A stretch of 64,000 bases of DNA. Origin: an uncultured Roseibium sp. (GTDB lineage: Bacteria; Pseudomonadota; Alphaproteobacteria; Rhizobiales; Stappiaceae). A program made the translations under genes and the position numbers. Positions 53,639 to 62,421 of the stretch are shown here, piece by piece. Location of the stretch: assembly GCF_947494555.1 (NCBI RefSeq), contig NZ_CANLVF010000001.1, positions 558,001-622,000 of the forward strand, written 5' to 3'. The notes beneath the pieces were generated by a model, which saw only the letters and a program-made list of their open reading frames with translations, was not told the DNA's origin and searched no databases. Within the stretch, counting starts at the first letter, position 1. Each line of letters begins with the position of its first letter.

Positions 53639-53866
53639 CTAACCGTCTTGATCGATCGCCCCGGTGAGGTCGTTGTAAAGCCTCAGACCCAACTGGCGGG
53701 TTACGGCGACCATAGCAACGAAAGCAATCAGCGGAAGGGCCAGGAGCGGCGCGACAGCCAACGACATCAACATCAAAAACGCGATAGCGAACAGGAACAG
53801 CAATTCTGGTTGAGCCGCAGACCTTGTCTCCTGCTGAGGTGTTTCCGATGATGTCAAAAACCGCAT
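53639..53866 (-). CDS. 75-residue small membrane protein
   Basis: Product: polar N-terminus (MRFLTSSETPQQETRSA), two hydrophobic segments (LLFLFAIAFLMLMSLAVAPL and LALPLIAFVAMVAV), and a short cytosolic tail. ATG at 53866 has a strong GGAGG 5 bases ahead. No family recognised. It is likely in an operon with the preceding small gene. Confidence 0.6.
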   Translation of the reverse strand: MRFLTSSETPQQETRSAAQPELLFLFAIAFLMLMSLAVAPLLALPLIAFVAMVAVTRQLGLRLYNDLTGAIDQDG

Positions 53867-54129
53867 AGGAACCTCCATCGTCTTCCTGCTGGCACTTTCG
53901 ACAACAATTGGGTCTTCAGACCGACTGCAATCAGGCATTCGCTGAGAGTTTTCGTGACGATAATGCGGCGCAAACGGGGATCAGAGCGTGTTGCCAGTTG
54001 AGGCGCTAAACCCTTAATTGAGTCCCGGGCAAGATCGCCTTCATTCTGTCGTCTGCTTCAGTCTTTGTTTGCATTTTTGCGCAATAGTCATTTTCCCGGA
54101 GAACGTGCTAAACACAGGTCAGGCGTGGA

Positions 54130-55278
54130 ATGACACTCAACGCAGCGCAGAACGCATTGCCTAAGACGTCCGAAGATTCCGCGGCATCCGCAGAGGATCA
54201 GCAGACACGTGTGCAGTCTCAGTCAAATGAAGGAGAAGCGCCCGCGCTGTCTCTCTCAGGACTGCAGTTTTTCATAGCCGACATCAACAAAAAAACCTTG
54301 CTCTGGCACGAGGTGGGGTCCCAGAACTTCAACAGCGAAGTCAAGGAACTGCAGGAAGCACCATCAAATGAGGCGCTGCGGCATCTTTCGACGGAGGACC
54401 GCAAGACGATCTTGCGGCTGGTTCAAGGAGCCATTCGCGACGGGCAGGCTGGTCCGTTTGATGTTGGTGGTGGCCCCGATCACCGTATTCCGGGAATACC
54501 AATCGTAGCGCACCGCTATGAATTGTCCGAAGGCAGAATAATCGCGATCTGCTTCCCGTCCATTGGCGAGTCGGATGACCATCCGGGCAAGATTGCACTT
54601 GGTTTGGCGCCGATCCTGCAGCATTTCGTTGCCTCGTCCTCCCGGATCGTACTGCTGGTCGATAATTTCGGTTATGTGCGCTTTGTCAGTGACGGCTTCC
54701 TGAAGAGCTTCCAGATCGAAGATAGGCGTCTGATCCTCGGCCGGAACATTGCTCATATCCAGAACCGGGTTGGACGAACCATCGTTTCGCTGTCGCTGGC
54801 GGCACTGACGCGCCGGGCAAGTGCAACAGGCCGCGGCAAGTTCCTCATAGCTCCGGGCGACAGTATCGACCTTAAGTACGAGGCCATGTATTTCCGTCTT
54901 GGTGGTACGGTCGGTGGCGTTCTGTTTTCAGCCGGCCATGTCGGTGGAGATGTCGACTTCGCCCAGGTCTTCGAAATGTGCAGCGCTCCTATTCTTGTGG
55001 TCAATACAAAGACGCGCATGATGATCGCGGCCAATCAGGCAGCCATGAAAACCTACAGTTTGACACCGGAAAGCCTGGACGAGCGACAGATTACCGATTC
55101 ACTGCTGGACGCTGAGAGTTTCCAGTCGCTGCTCAATGCCGCGAAACAGGAATCGGATGTCCCGGCATCGGTATCGGTGACGACGCTGAGCGGTCAGACA
55201 AAGAAGAAGCGGTTCAAGTGCTCTCTCATTGATGAGGAGAAGGACGAGCCCAAGCTTATTCTTGAGACTCGAAGCTGA
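54130..55278 (+). CDS. PAS-domain protein without output domain
   Basis: A 382-residue cytosolic protein. Residues ~40-150 form an unrecognised alpha/beta domain, followed by two PAS-like modules: residues ~168-265 (IVLLVDNFGYVRFVSDGFL, then a GRNIAHIQN turn) and ~280-380 (APILVVNTKTRMMIAANQAAMKT). No HTH, kinase or cyclase domain follows, so it may signal by protein interaction. It lies 131 bases ahead of the aminotransferase gene, which has its own SD. Confidence 0.7.
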   Translation: MTLNAAQNALPKTSEDSAASAEDQQTRVQSQSNEGEAPALSLSGLQFFIADINKKTLLWHEVGSQNFNSEVKELQEAPSNEALRHLSTEDRKTILRLVQGAIRDGQAGPFDVGGGPDHRIPGIPIVAHRYELSEGRIIAICFPSIGESDDHPGKIALGLAPILQHFVASSSRIVLLVDNFGYVRFVSDGFLKSFQIEDRRLILGRNIAHIQNRVGRTIVSLSLAALTRRASATGRGKFLIAPGDSIDLKYEAMYFRLGGTVGGVLFSAGHVGGDVDFAQVFEMCSAPILVVNTKTRMMIAANQAAMKTYSLTPESLDERQITDSLLDAESFQSLLNAAKQESDVPASVSVTTLSGQTKKKRFKCSLIDEEKDEPKLILETRS

Positions 55279-55316
55279 TCCGGCGCAGCTCTTTCCCGTC
55301 CAAAAAAGTTGCTTAG

Positions 55317-56609
<1,293 letters not shown>

Positions 56610-56638
56610 GATTTCACACGCTGAATTTCGTGAATTGA

Positions 56639-56662
56639 AGGGCGGCGATTGCCGCCCTTTTT
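56639..56662 (+). terminator. Rho-independent terminator after the aspartate aminotransferase gene
   Basis: Stem AGGGCGGC / GCCGCCCT with a GATT loop, followed by TTTTT. It lies 30 bases past the aatA stop and covers the end of the convergent membrane gene, where the T-tract overlaps that gene's TAA; it may terminate both. Confidence 0.9.
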
Positions 56663-57572
56663 AGTGGCTGCTTGATGCCTCGTCCCGGGTGGCGCCGCCT
56701 GAGAATACCACCCAGCCCCCCAAAAACAGGAGCACGTCACCCAGCGTGGTCACGATGCGGAACAGGCCGGCTGCGATCAGGACGGCGTCCTCCTGGTTCA
56801 GGGACCACAAAAGAGCGACTAATGCCGCTTCGCGTGTGCCCAGTCCACCAGGTGCTCCAGGTGTGAGATAGCCGACGAGCCAGGCGATGACGGCAGCCCC
56901 GGCGAGCGGTGCAATAGAAGCGTTCGCAAGAAGGCCGAAAACGGCGGCAAAAGTCAGGCCGAGGAGGGCCATGAAAACCGTTGAAAGCGTGCCGATCACA
57001 AGCAAACCGGATGTAGACGATTGCGGGACCAGTCCTAATCTGGGAGCAAGCACGAGGGCGGCAAGAACACCGAGGGCCAGTCCTGGTGCCAGAAGCACCC
57101 ATAGCCACGACGGTAACCAGGGCAGGAGAGGGGACAGCAGTCCAATGCTTCCCAGCAAGGCGATCACCGTGACAGCGCCCGCCGGGATCGCGCCAAGTTC
57201 CACAAGTGTTGCTTTCACGATCTGACCATCGCTCAAGGAACTGCTGCGCAGATAAAGGCCGCGGCCCACCAGATGCGCCACGTTTCCGGGTATGTACTTG
57301 GCGATCTGCGTCATTGAAAAGGACGGATAAGTCCGGCTTCTCGGCTCGGACGAATAAAGTGCCACGATGCGGTGCCACCCTTCGACCACGAACACCAGTG
57401 ACACACCGTATGCAATCGACAAGCCGCCCAGAAGCGCGATATCGGTGCCGTCCGGGCGCCAGCTGGAAATGCTGGCCCAGTGAGATCTGACCTGAACCGC
57501 GACGAATCCCAATGCAATGAGCAGCACGACCCGGCCGCCCCAAATTGCTAGAGTTTTCAAACGCGCATTCAA
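56661..57572 (-). CDS. UPF0104/lysylphosphatidylglycerol synthase-like flippase
   Basis: A 303-residue membrane protein with about eight helices, of the LPG-synthetase-TM/UPF0104 (AglD-like) family: AKYIPGNVAHLVGRGLYLRS, GAAVIAWLVGYLTPGAPGGLGTREAAL, and a late VTTLGDVLLFLGGW. Members move or modify lipid-linked sugars. TTG at 57572 is the only good start in this frame. It closes the cell-surface glycosylation operon. Its stop sits within the terminator stem region. Confidence 0.85.
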   Translation of the reverse strand: MNARLKTLAIWGGRVVLLIALGFVAVQVRSHWASISSWRPDGTDIALLGGLSIAYGVSLVFVVEGWHRIVALYSSEPRSRTYPSFSMTQIAKYIPGNVAHLVGRGLYLRSSSLSDGQIVKATLVELGAIPAGAVTVIALLGSIGLLSPLLPWLPSWLWVLLAPGLALGVLAALVLAPRLGLVPQSSTSGLLVIGTLSTVFMALLGLTFAAVFGLLANASIAPLAGAAVIAWLVGYLTPGAPGGLGTREAALVALLWSLNQEDAVLIAAGLFRIVTTLGDVLLFLGGWVVFSGGATRDEASSSH

Positions 57573-57651
57573 GCTACAGTGTTCCCTTTGCAGGTTTCGC
57601 TATGTGCCTGGGATCTGAGATCTCAGTCTTCCCTCAGAGCCACTGGGCTGT

Positions 57652-59181
57652 CTATCTGGCGATCCTTGGTGGCTGGCATATCGTGTCGGTCTGTTCGGTT
57701 GAAAAGTCCCGCAGCGATGCCAGTTGGCGGCATTCCTCAAGGCTCCACACGGATGTGGCTTCGGGTGAGACGCGGAACTGGCGCAGTTGACCCGTCACGT
57801 TGGCAGACATGGCAAGACCGGCCAGAAAACAGATCCCCAGTCCCCACTTCCAGGCCGCCTTGTTGCGGGTGACGGCGATCCTTGGCATCGCGGCAGACAG
57901 TCCGGCGAGAACGAAGAGGCTGAGCGCCGGCCAAAGATCGATCCGATAGCGAAGCGTGATTGTGCCGTACGAAAGCGTCAAAAAGGCCAGAACGAGCCCG
58001 CCGGTCAGGGGAATGGCGAGTTTCGTCCAGACAGATCGTTGCGCCTTGAAGGACCAAAGCGCAAACACGAGCCAGAGTGGCCACAAAAACAGGATGCCGG
58101 CGAAAGGTTTTTCTATTCGGATGAATCCAAGGTCTCCGGCGAGCGTGTTTCTGGCGAATGTGTGGACCTGTTCGGAAAGCGGATCGACATACTCCTGGAT
58201 GGTCGGCAGATCCAGTGTATAGATCGCGACATTGTGCGGGATCCGCTTCACGTTGAACTTGCCGTGTTCCTTGAAAGCTTCCGCGCGTGCGCTGTCGCGA
58301 TCCTCATAGCCCCAGAAGACAAACCCGTATTGAATGCTGTCCTTGGTGTACCTGCCGTGTGTTTCCGTTGCATCGCCGAAGCGGGCAACATTCAGACCGA
58401 GAAATCCGACGCCGCTTGCGCCAAGGATCGCCAGGGCCAGCCCGGCCCGGAGCCAGCTTTGCCTGAGTGAGGTCGCTGCCAGAAACACCAGGCACAGCGT
58501 ACAGGCCACATAAAGGCCGATGGCGACATTCGGACGTGCGTGAAGGGTGACCGCTGCCAGCGCAGCACAGGGGATTGCGGTTCGCCACAAAGGCCAATCG
58601 TCGAAAGCGACATTGGCCCAAATGAGAACAAACGCTCCTGTTGCCGCATAAGCCAGGGCGATAGGCTCGTGATAGAAGGATGTGTTGGCTGCCAGAAGAA
58701 GGCCGGGACTGCTGAACCAGACGGCCAGCGAAAGCAACCTGCTGAGCGCCAGTCCTTTGTCGCCAAGCTGCTCCATTTCCCGTGCAGTCGCCTTCAGGAA
58801 AGCTGCGTGATAGCAGAGCGTTCCAAGACAGGCCCAGGCCCAGATTGAAAACTGGGCCATCCCGACGCTTTCAAACGGCCAGAACCACCCGAGCGCAAAC
58901 CGCGTCAGAAGGGGGCCGACACCATGATAGAGATAGGTAGTGCCGTCCGGCGCATAGTGCCCTTCCAACTGAACGACGCGTGCCGGGATATCCAGGTGGC
59001 CATCGAGAAGCGCGAGATAGTATTCGTCGTAGATGCTTTGCCCGAAGGGAACGATGCCGGGGATCTGCAGGATCCCGCTTGCAAGAACGGCATAGAACAC
59101 CATCCCGATCAGGATCAGGTCGATGGCCCGCCAGATGGTCAGCGCATCATTTGGAGCTGCGAGCGCGGTAGGCTTTGTCAT
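57652..59181 (-). CDS. GT-C-like membrane glycosyltransferase or sugar-lipid protein
   Basis: A 509-residue membrane protein with about eleven hydrophobic helices. An early soluble loop between helices 1 and 2 (SIYDEYYLALLDGHLDI) carries acidic residues in the position where GT-C enzymes hold their catalytic D/E, and a late periplasmic loop (YTLDLPTIQEYVDPLSE) is hydrophilic. No precise family is recognised. It overlaps the preceding GT2 gene by 35 bases, indicating coupling. It probably uses a polyprenyl-phosphate sugar made by the GT2 enzyme. Confidence 0.7.
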   Translation of the reverse strand: MTKPTALAAPNDALTIWRAIDLILIGMVFYAVLASGILQIPGIVPFGQSIYDEYYLALLDGHLDIPARVVQLEGHYAPDGTTYLYHGVGPLLTRFALGWFWPFESVGMAQFSIWAWACLGTLCYHAAFLKATAREMEQLGDKGLALSRLLSLAVWFSSPGLLLAANTSFYHEPIALAYAATGAFVLIWANVAFDDWPLWRTAIPCAALAAVTLHARPNVAIGLYVACTLCLVFLAATSLRQSWLRAGLALAILGASGVGFLGLNVARFGDATETHGRYTKDSIQYGFVFWGYEDRDSARAEAFKEHGKFNVKRIPHNVAIYTLDLPTIQEYVDPLSEQVHTFARNTLAGDLGFIRIEKPFAGILFLWPLWLVFALWSFKAQRSVWTKLAIPLTGGLVLAFLTLSYGTITLRYRIDLWPALSLFVLAGLSAAMPRIAVTRNKAAWKWGLGICFLAGLAMSANVTGQLRQFRVSPEATSVWSLEECRQLASLRDFSTEQTDTICQPPRIAR

Positions 59182-60175
59182 CTGAGCGTCTCATGATCTG
59201 CAAGGTTTCCCGCAACTCAGTCGTGTCCACCTGCGGCGGCTGCTGTTCAAGGCGACGCACCCGTTCCAGTACGGCTTCTGTCAAGCGGCGATTGGTGGCA
59301 AGAGCATCGCTCAAGAACGCGATCACGACCGTGATGTAGCCGGCAAGCAGAAACATGCTGCCCAGAACCAATGACTGGACCCTGCCGTCGCCGTCGCCGA
59401 TGGCGTAGAAGAAAAGGAACCTCAGTACCGGCACCAGCCCAACGCCGATCATCAGTACGCCAGCCCACAGAAAAGCATTCAATGAGCGATACATGAAATA
59501 GCTTCTGAGGATCGTCACCATCTGTTTCTTGAGAAAACGGAAAGTGGATCCGGCAAGCCGGGACGGCCGTGTCGTCGGATTGGTTTTTACGGGGACCGAG
59601 ACGACGCTTAACCCATGCTGACCCGCGTGAATGAGCGTTTCCGTCGTGTAACTGAAGCGGGTCATGACGTTAATTGTATACGCCGCTTCACGCGAATAGG
59701 CCCGAAAGCCCGATACCGCGTCTTCCACGTCCACCTGGGAAAGATTGCGTACCACGCGCGTGCCCAGTTTCTGCAGCTGCCTTTTCAGCCAGGAAAACTC
59801 CGGATTGTCGCCCGGTTTCCTGTCTCCGACCACGATATCGGCCTGTCTCTGGATAATCGGTGCAACCAAATCCGGGATACTGGACCCTGAATACTGGTTG
59901 TCGCCGTCGGTGTTCACGATGATGTCCGCACCCAGGCTTAGCGCAGACTCAATGCCGCTTTGAAAGCTCCGGGCAAGCCCCTTGTTTCGCCCGTTCTCGA
60001 CAATATGGTCCACGCCGCAGGCGCGTGCCATTTCCACCGTGCCGTCGGTGGAGCCGTCGTCAATGACCTGAATTTCAACTTTGCTGATACCGGGAATGGA
60101 CCGCGGGATGTCTGAAACGACGTCCGGTAGCGTCTTTTCCTCGTTGTAGCAGGGAATTTGAACGATCAGTTTCAT
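59147..60175 (-). CDS. GT2 glycosyltransferase (dolichol/polyprenyl-phosphate mannosyltransferase type)
   Basis: A 342-residue protein with an N-terminal GT-A fold. PCYNEEKTLPDVVSDI, IDDGSTDGTVEMARACGVDH, the DXD-like ADIIVNTDGDNQYSG and SGFRAYSREA are present; two helices follow (SLNAFLWAGVLMIGVGL and VLGSMFLLAGYITVVIAFLS). It loads a sugar onto a polyprenyl phosphate at the inner membrane. It is the first gene of the operon with the GT-C protein and flippase. Confidence 0.9.
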   Translation of the reverse strand: MKLIVQIPCYNEEKTLPDVVSDIPRSIPGISKVEIQVIDDGSTDGTVEMARACGVDHIVENGRNKGLARSFQSGIESALSLGADIIVNTDGDNQYSGSSIPDLVAPIIQRQADIVVGDRKPGDNPEFSWLKRQLQKLGTRVVRNLSQVDVEDAVSGFRAYSREAAYTINVMTRFSYTTETLIHAGQHGLSVVSVPVKTNPTTRPSRLAGSTFRFLKKQMVTILRSYFMYRSLNAFLWAGVLMIGVGLVPVLRFLFFYAIGDGDGRVQSLVLGSMFLLAGYITVVIAFLSDALATNRRLTEAVLERVRRLEQQPPQVDTTELRETLQIMRRSDDKAYRARSSK

Positions 60176-60428
60176 TTAAAGCGCACAACTTCAGACCGGT
60201 TTACGTTTGTTCCGCTCATGACCAGGTAGTGAGCTTGAGGGCTGGAAGCGTTTTCGCAGGCTCCCGTTTCCGCCAAATATGTCCTGACCTTACGTTTGAT
60301 AGAGTTAGGTCTTACACTTTAAAAAATTGATAATCCTGAACTCTTCCGGCCTGTTATCCGGTGTTGCGGATGTTGTCGAAAGAGGAAGATTACGGGTTGG
60401 GCCGCTGACCGCACGGAGACATTCATCA

Positions 60429-61034
60429 ATGCGATCTCAACAAAGACTGTTGCTTCAGGACCTTTTTGAGAGCCTGCCGTCTCTCGTATTCATTCTGATC
60501 TGGCGGCAAAGCGGTGATCTGGAAATTGCAGGGTGGTCCGGCGCTGTGATTGGGGGAACCGTGTTCTTGATCTTTGGCCTGTGCAAGTTCCGGATGAGCC
60601 CGATAATGCTGGGCGTGAATTGTCACATTTTGCTGGCGACACCATTGATTGTCGGGGTATTTCGACTTGGGTTTTTTGAGTTGGGGACAGTTCTTGCCGC
60701 CTACGCTCATAGCGGCGTCTTGCTGACGGTGTTGCTGAACGGCTTTCTGCTCTCTCTATTTTCGCGAGGTGGCTTCATCGGAGACACGCAGGTCTCACGT
60801 GCGTGTCGGAGGCGGTACTCCGGTATTTTGCTCTCGCTTTGTGCGGCAGGAGCGATCTGGGCACTGTTCACGCCGGAAAGCAGTCTCATTCCTGTCATCG
60901 TTACGCTCACAATCCTGATCGGAGTGCGCAGATTCCTTCTTGCCCGTCATGCAGACAGCAAAAACCTGCCTGCAATTGCTGGAATTGCCTCGCTGCCTGA
61001 GGGAGGCTCGAACGCCGCGCCGCTTTCGACCTGA
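60429..61034 (+). CDS. Hypothetical membrane protein
   Basis: A 201-residue protein with about six hydrophobic segments (SLPSLVFILIWRQSGDL, VIGGTVFLIFGLCKF, LLATPLIVGVFRLGFF, LLTVLLNGFLLSLFS, GILLSLCAAGAIWAL, VIVTLTILIGVRRFLL). I do not recognise the family; ATG at 60429 gives a plausible N-terminus with GGAG about 12 bases upstream. It is divergent from the GT2 gene across ~253 bases. Confidence 0.6.
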   Translation: MRSQQRLLLQDLFESLPSLVFILIWRQSGDLEIAGWSGAVIGGTVFLIFGLCKFRMSPIMLGVNCHILLATPLIVGVFRLGFFELGTVLAAYAHSGVLLTVLLNGFLLSLFSRGGFIGDTQVSRACRRRYSGILLSLCAAGAIWALFTPESSLIPVIVTLTILIGVRRFLLARHADSKNLPAIAGIASLPEGGSNAAPLST

Positions 61035-61157
61035 CATTTTTTTAATGTCCCGAAAGGCAGGGACCGCCCAGATTTTGACGTGAAGCGGACCCATATCTTC
61101 ATCGCTCCCGGCGCCTGTGATCCGCGAACGGGACCATTCAAGATGGAGAATTTCAAG

Positions 61158-61637
61158 ATGCGCTTTTTGAGCGCGGCACTCGCTGCTGCAACACTTTCGA
61201 TGATCCTTCCTGCCCACGCATCGGAAAACAGTCCGAAAGTCGAGATCGGAACCCTGAATTGCCTAGTGGAAGGCGAGCACAGCTTCATTGTCGGGTCTAC
61301 CGCCAAACTCGGCTGCAGTTTCAAACCGGCCGATGGCGGGGCAATCGAGTACTACAGTGGTGAAGTCCGTGACTACGGTCTAGATATCGGAAAAACCCAA
61401 GAGGCGACGCTTGTATGGGGCGTGCTGGCACCTTCTGCCAACCGCAAGCCTGGACTGCTCGCCGGAACTTATGGTGGTCTGACGGCCGGGGCCAGCCTGG
61501 GAGCAGGTATCAAGGCGAATGCGCTACTAGGTGGATTTGACCGTTCAATCGCACTCAACCCCTTCAGCCTGGAAAGCCAGACAGGAACCAACCTTACGCT
61601 TGGTGTCAGCAAACTGACACTCGAAGCGATCAACTAG
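61158..61637 (+). CDS. DUF992 exported protein
   Basis: A 159-residue exported protein. Signal peptide LSAALAAATLSMILPAHA, then the DUF992 pattern: KVEIGTLNCLVEGEHSFIVG, KLGCSFKPADGG, YSGEVRDYGLDIGKT and WGVLAPS, with two conserved Cys (probable disulfide). A GLTAGASLGAGIKANALLGG stretch precedes the C-terminal beta region. ATG at 61158 is preferred over one at 61143. Family function unknown, common in alphaproteobacteria. Confidence 0.85.
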   Translation: MRFLSAALAAATLSMILPAHASENSPKVEIGTLNCLVEGEHSFIVGSTAKLGCSFKPADGGAIEYYSGEVRDYGLDIGKTQEATLVWGVLAPSANRKPGLLAGTYGGLTAGASLGAGIKANALLGGFDRSIALNPFSLESQTGTNLTLGVSKLTLEAIN

Positions 61638-61694
61638 GAACATCCCGCCCGCCCGATCTGTAACATGGAACGGGCGGGCTCTTGAGATCCGGTC

Positions 61695-61994
61695 TCAGTC
61701 GTCTATGCGGCAGGGCGATCCGGGACCCGCGCATGGGTTTGCCGTATTCCTGCGCTCTGCATTGAGACGGTTGATCTGGTCGACACGGTTCAGTCTGTTG
61801 GCACGGTCGATCTGTTGCTGCGTCGAAAATTCGTTTCGCTGCTGATTGAGATTTTGATTGAGCTGCTGTTCGGCAGACGGCAACAGCGACGTTCCCGGCT
61901 GCGGCAATCCACGAAGCTGTACGTTCTGCGCAGCAACCGGCGATGCCATTGCGAGCAAGAGCGTGACAGTCCAAAGGCACAATCGATACGTCAT
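61695..61994 (-). CDS. Small exported Gln/Asn/Arg-rich protein
   Basis: A 99-residue secreted protein: signal LCLWTVTLLLAMASPVAAQ, then a highly polar mature part full of Asn, Gln and Arg (LNQNLNQQRNEFSTQQQIDR), ending with a Cys pair (NPCAGPGSPCRIDD). No family recognised; such proteins are frequent in Rhizobiales genomes near DUF992 genes. It is convergent with the DUF992 gene. Confidence 0.65.
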   Translation of the reverse strand: MTYRLCLWTVTLLLAMASPVAAQNVQLRGLPQPGTSLLPSAEQQLNQNLNQQRNEFSTQQQIDRANRLNRVDQINRLNAERRNTANPCAGPGSPCRIDD

Positions 61995-62421
61995 TCAGGT
62001 ACACCCGTAGTGCTGTGTTTCCACTATGAATAGGTGGGTATGCGCCCGGTTTATACAAACCAGATTAGCGCGAACCGTCTTGTGTCGACAAGATTGGCAA
62101 ACGTCGCGTGGCGGACATCGCAAGAACCGAGACCTTTCGTGATTGCAGCCGAAACGGGCAAGGCCATGTAATTGCACCGTGTTTGCATTTCCAGGCCGTG
62201 AATTGCTGCGCTGCGACGTAAGATTCCCTTGCCTTCAGGGCCCCTTCGGCGCGACGATAATGGACCGCCCATGGTCGATGCGCCGTCTTACACAGGCGTC
62301 CAAGCGCACTGCAGCCGGATCAGGCATCGATCCCAACCGGGCGAGACGCGGCAGGCCCGCGTCCCTCGTCGGCCATGCCGCGTTGTTAAGGGGAGACCCT
62401 CAAACAAACGGGAGGCTCATT
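61995..62421. other. 427-bp intergenic region upstream of the EF-G paralogue
   Basis: Holds the promoters of the divergent small exported-protein gene and of the EF-G-like gene. GC-rich with short dyads (CCTTCAGGGCCCCTTCGG near 62232), no gene recognised, and a strong GGGAGG just before the ATG at 62422. Confidence 0.5.

Noticed and set aside
61995-62421. tRNA or riboswitch before the EF-G paralogue
   Set aside because: No cloverleaf or known riboswitch consensus could be folded by eye.
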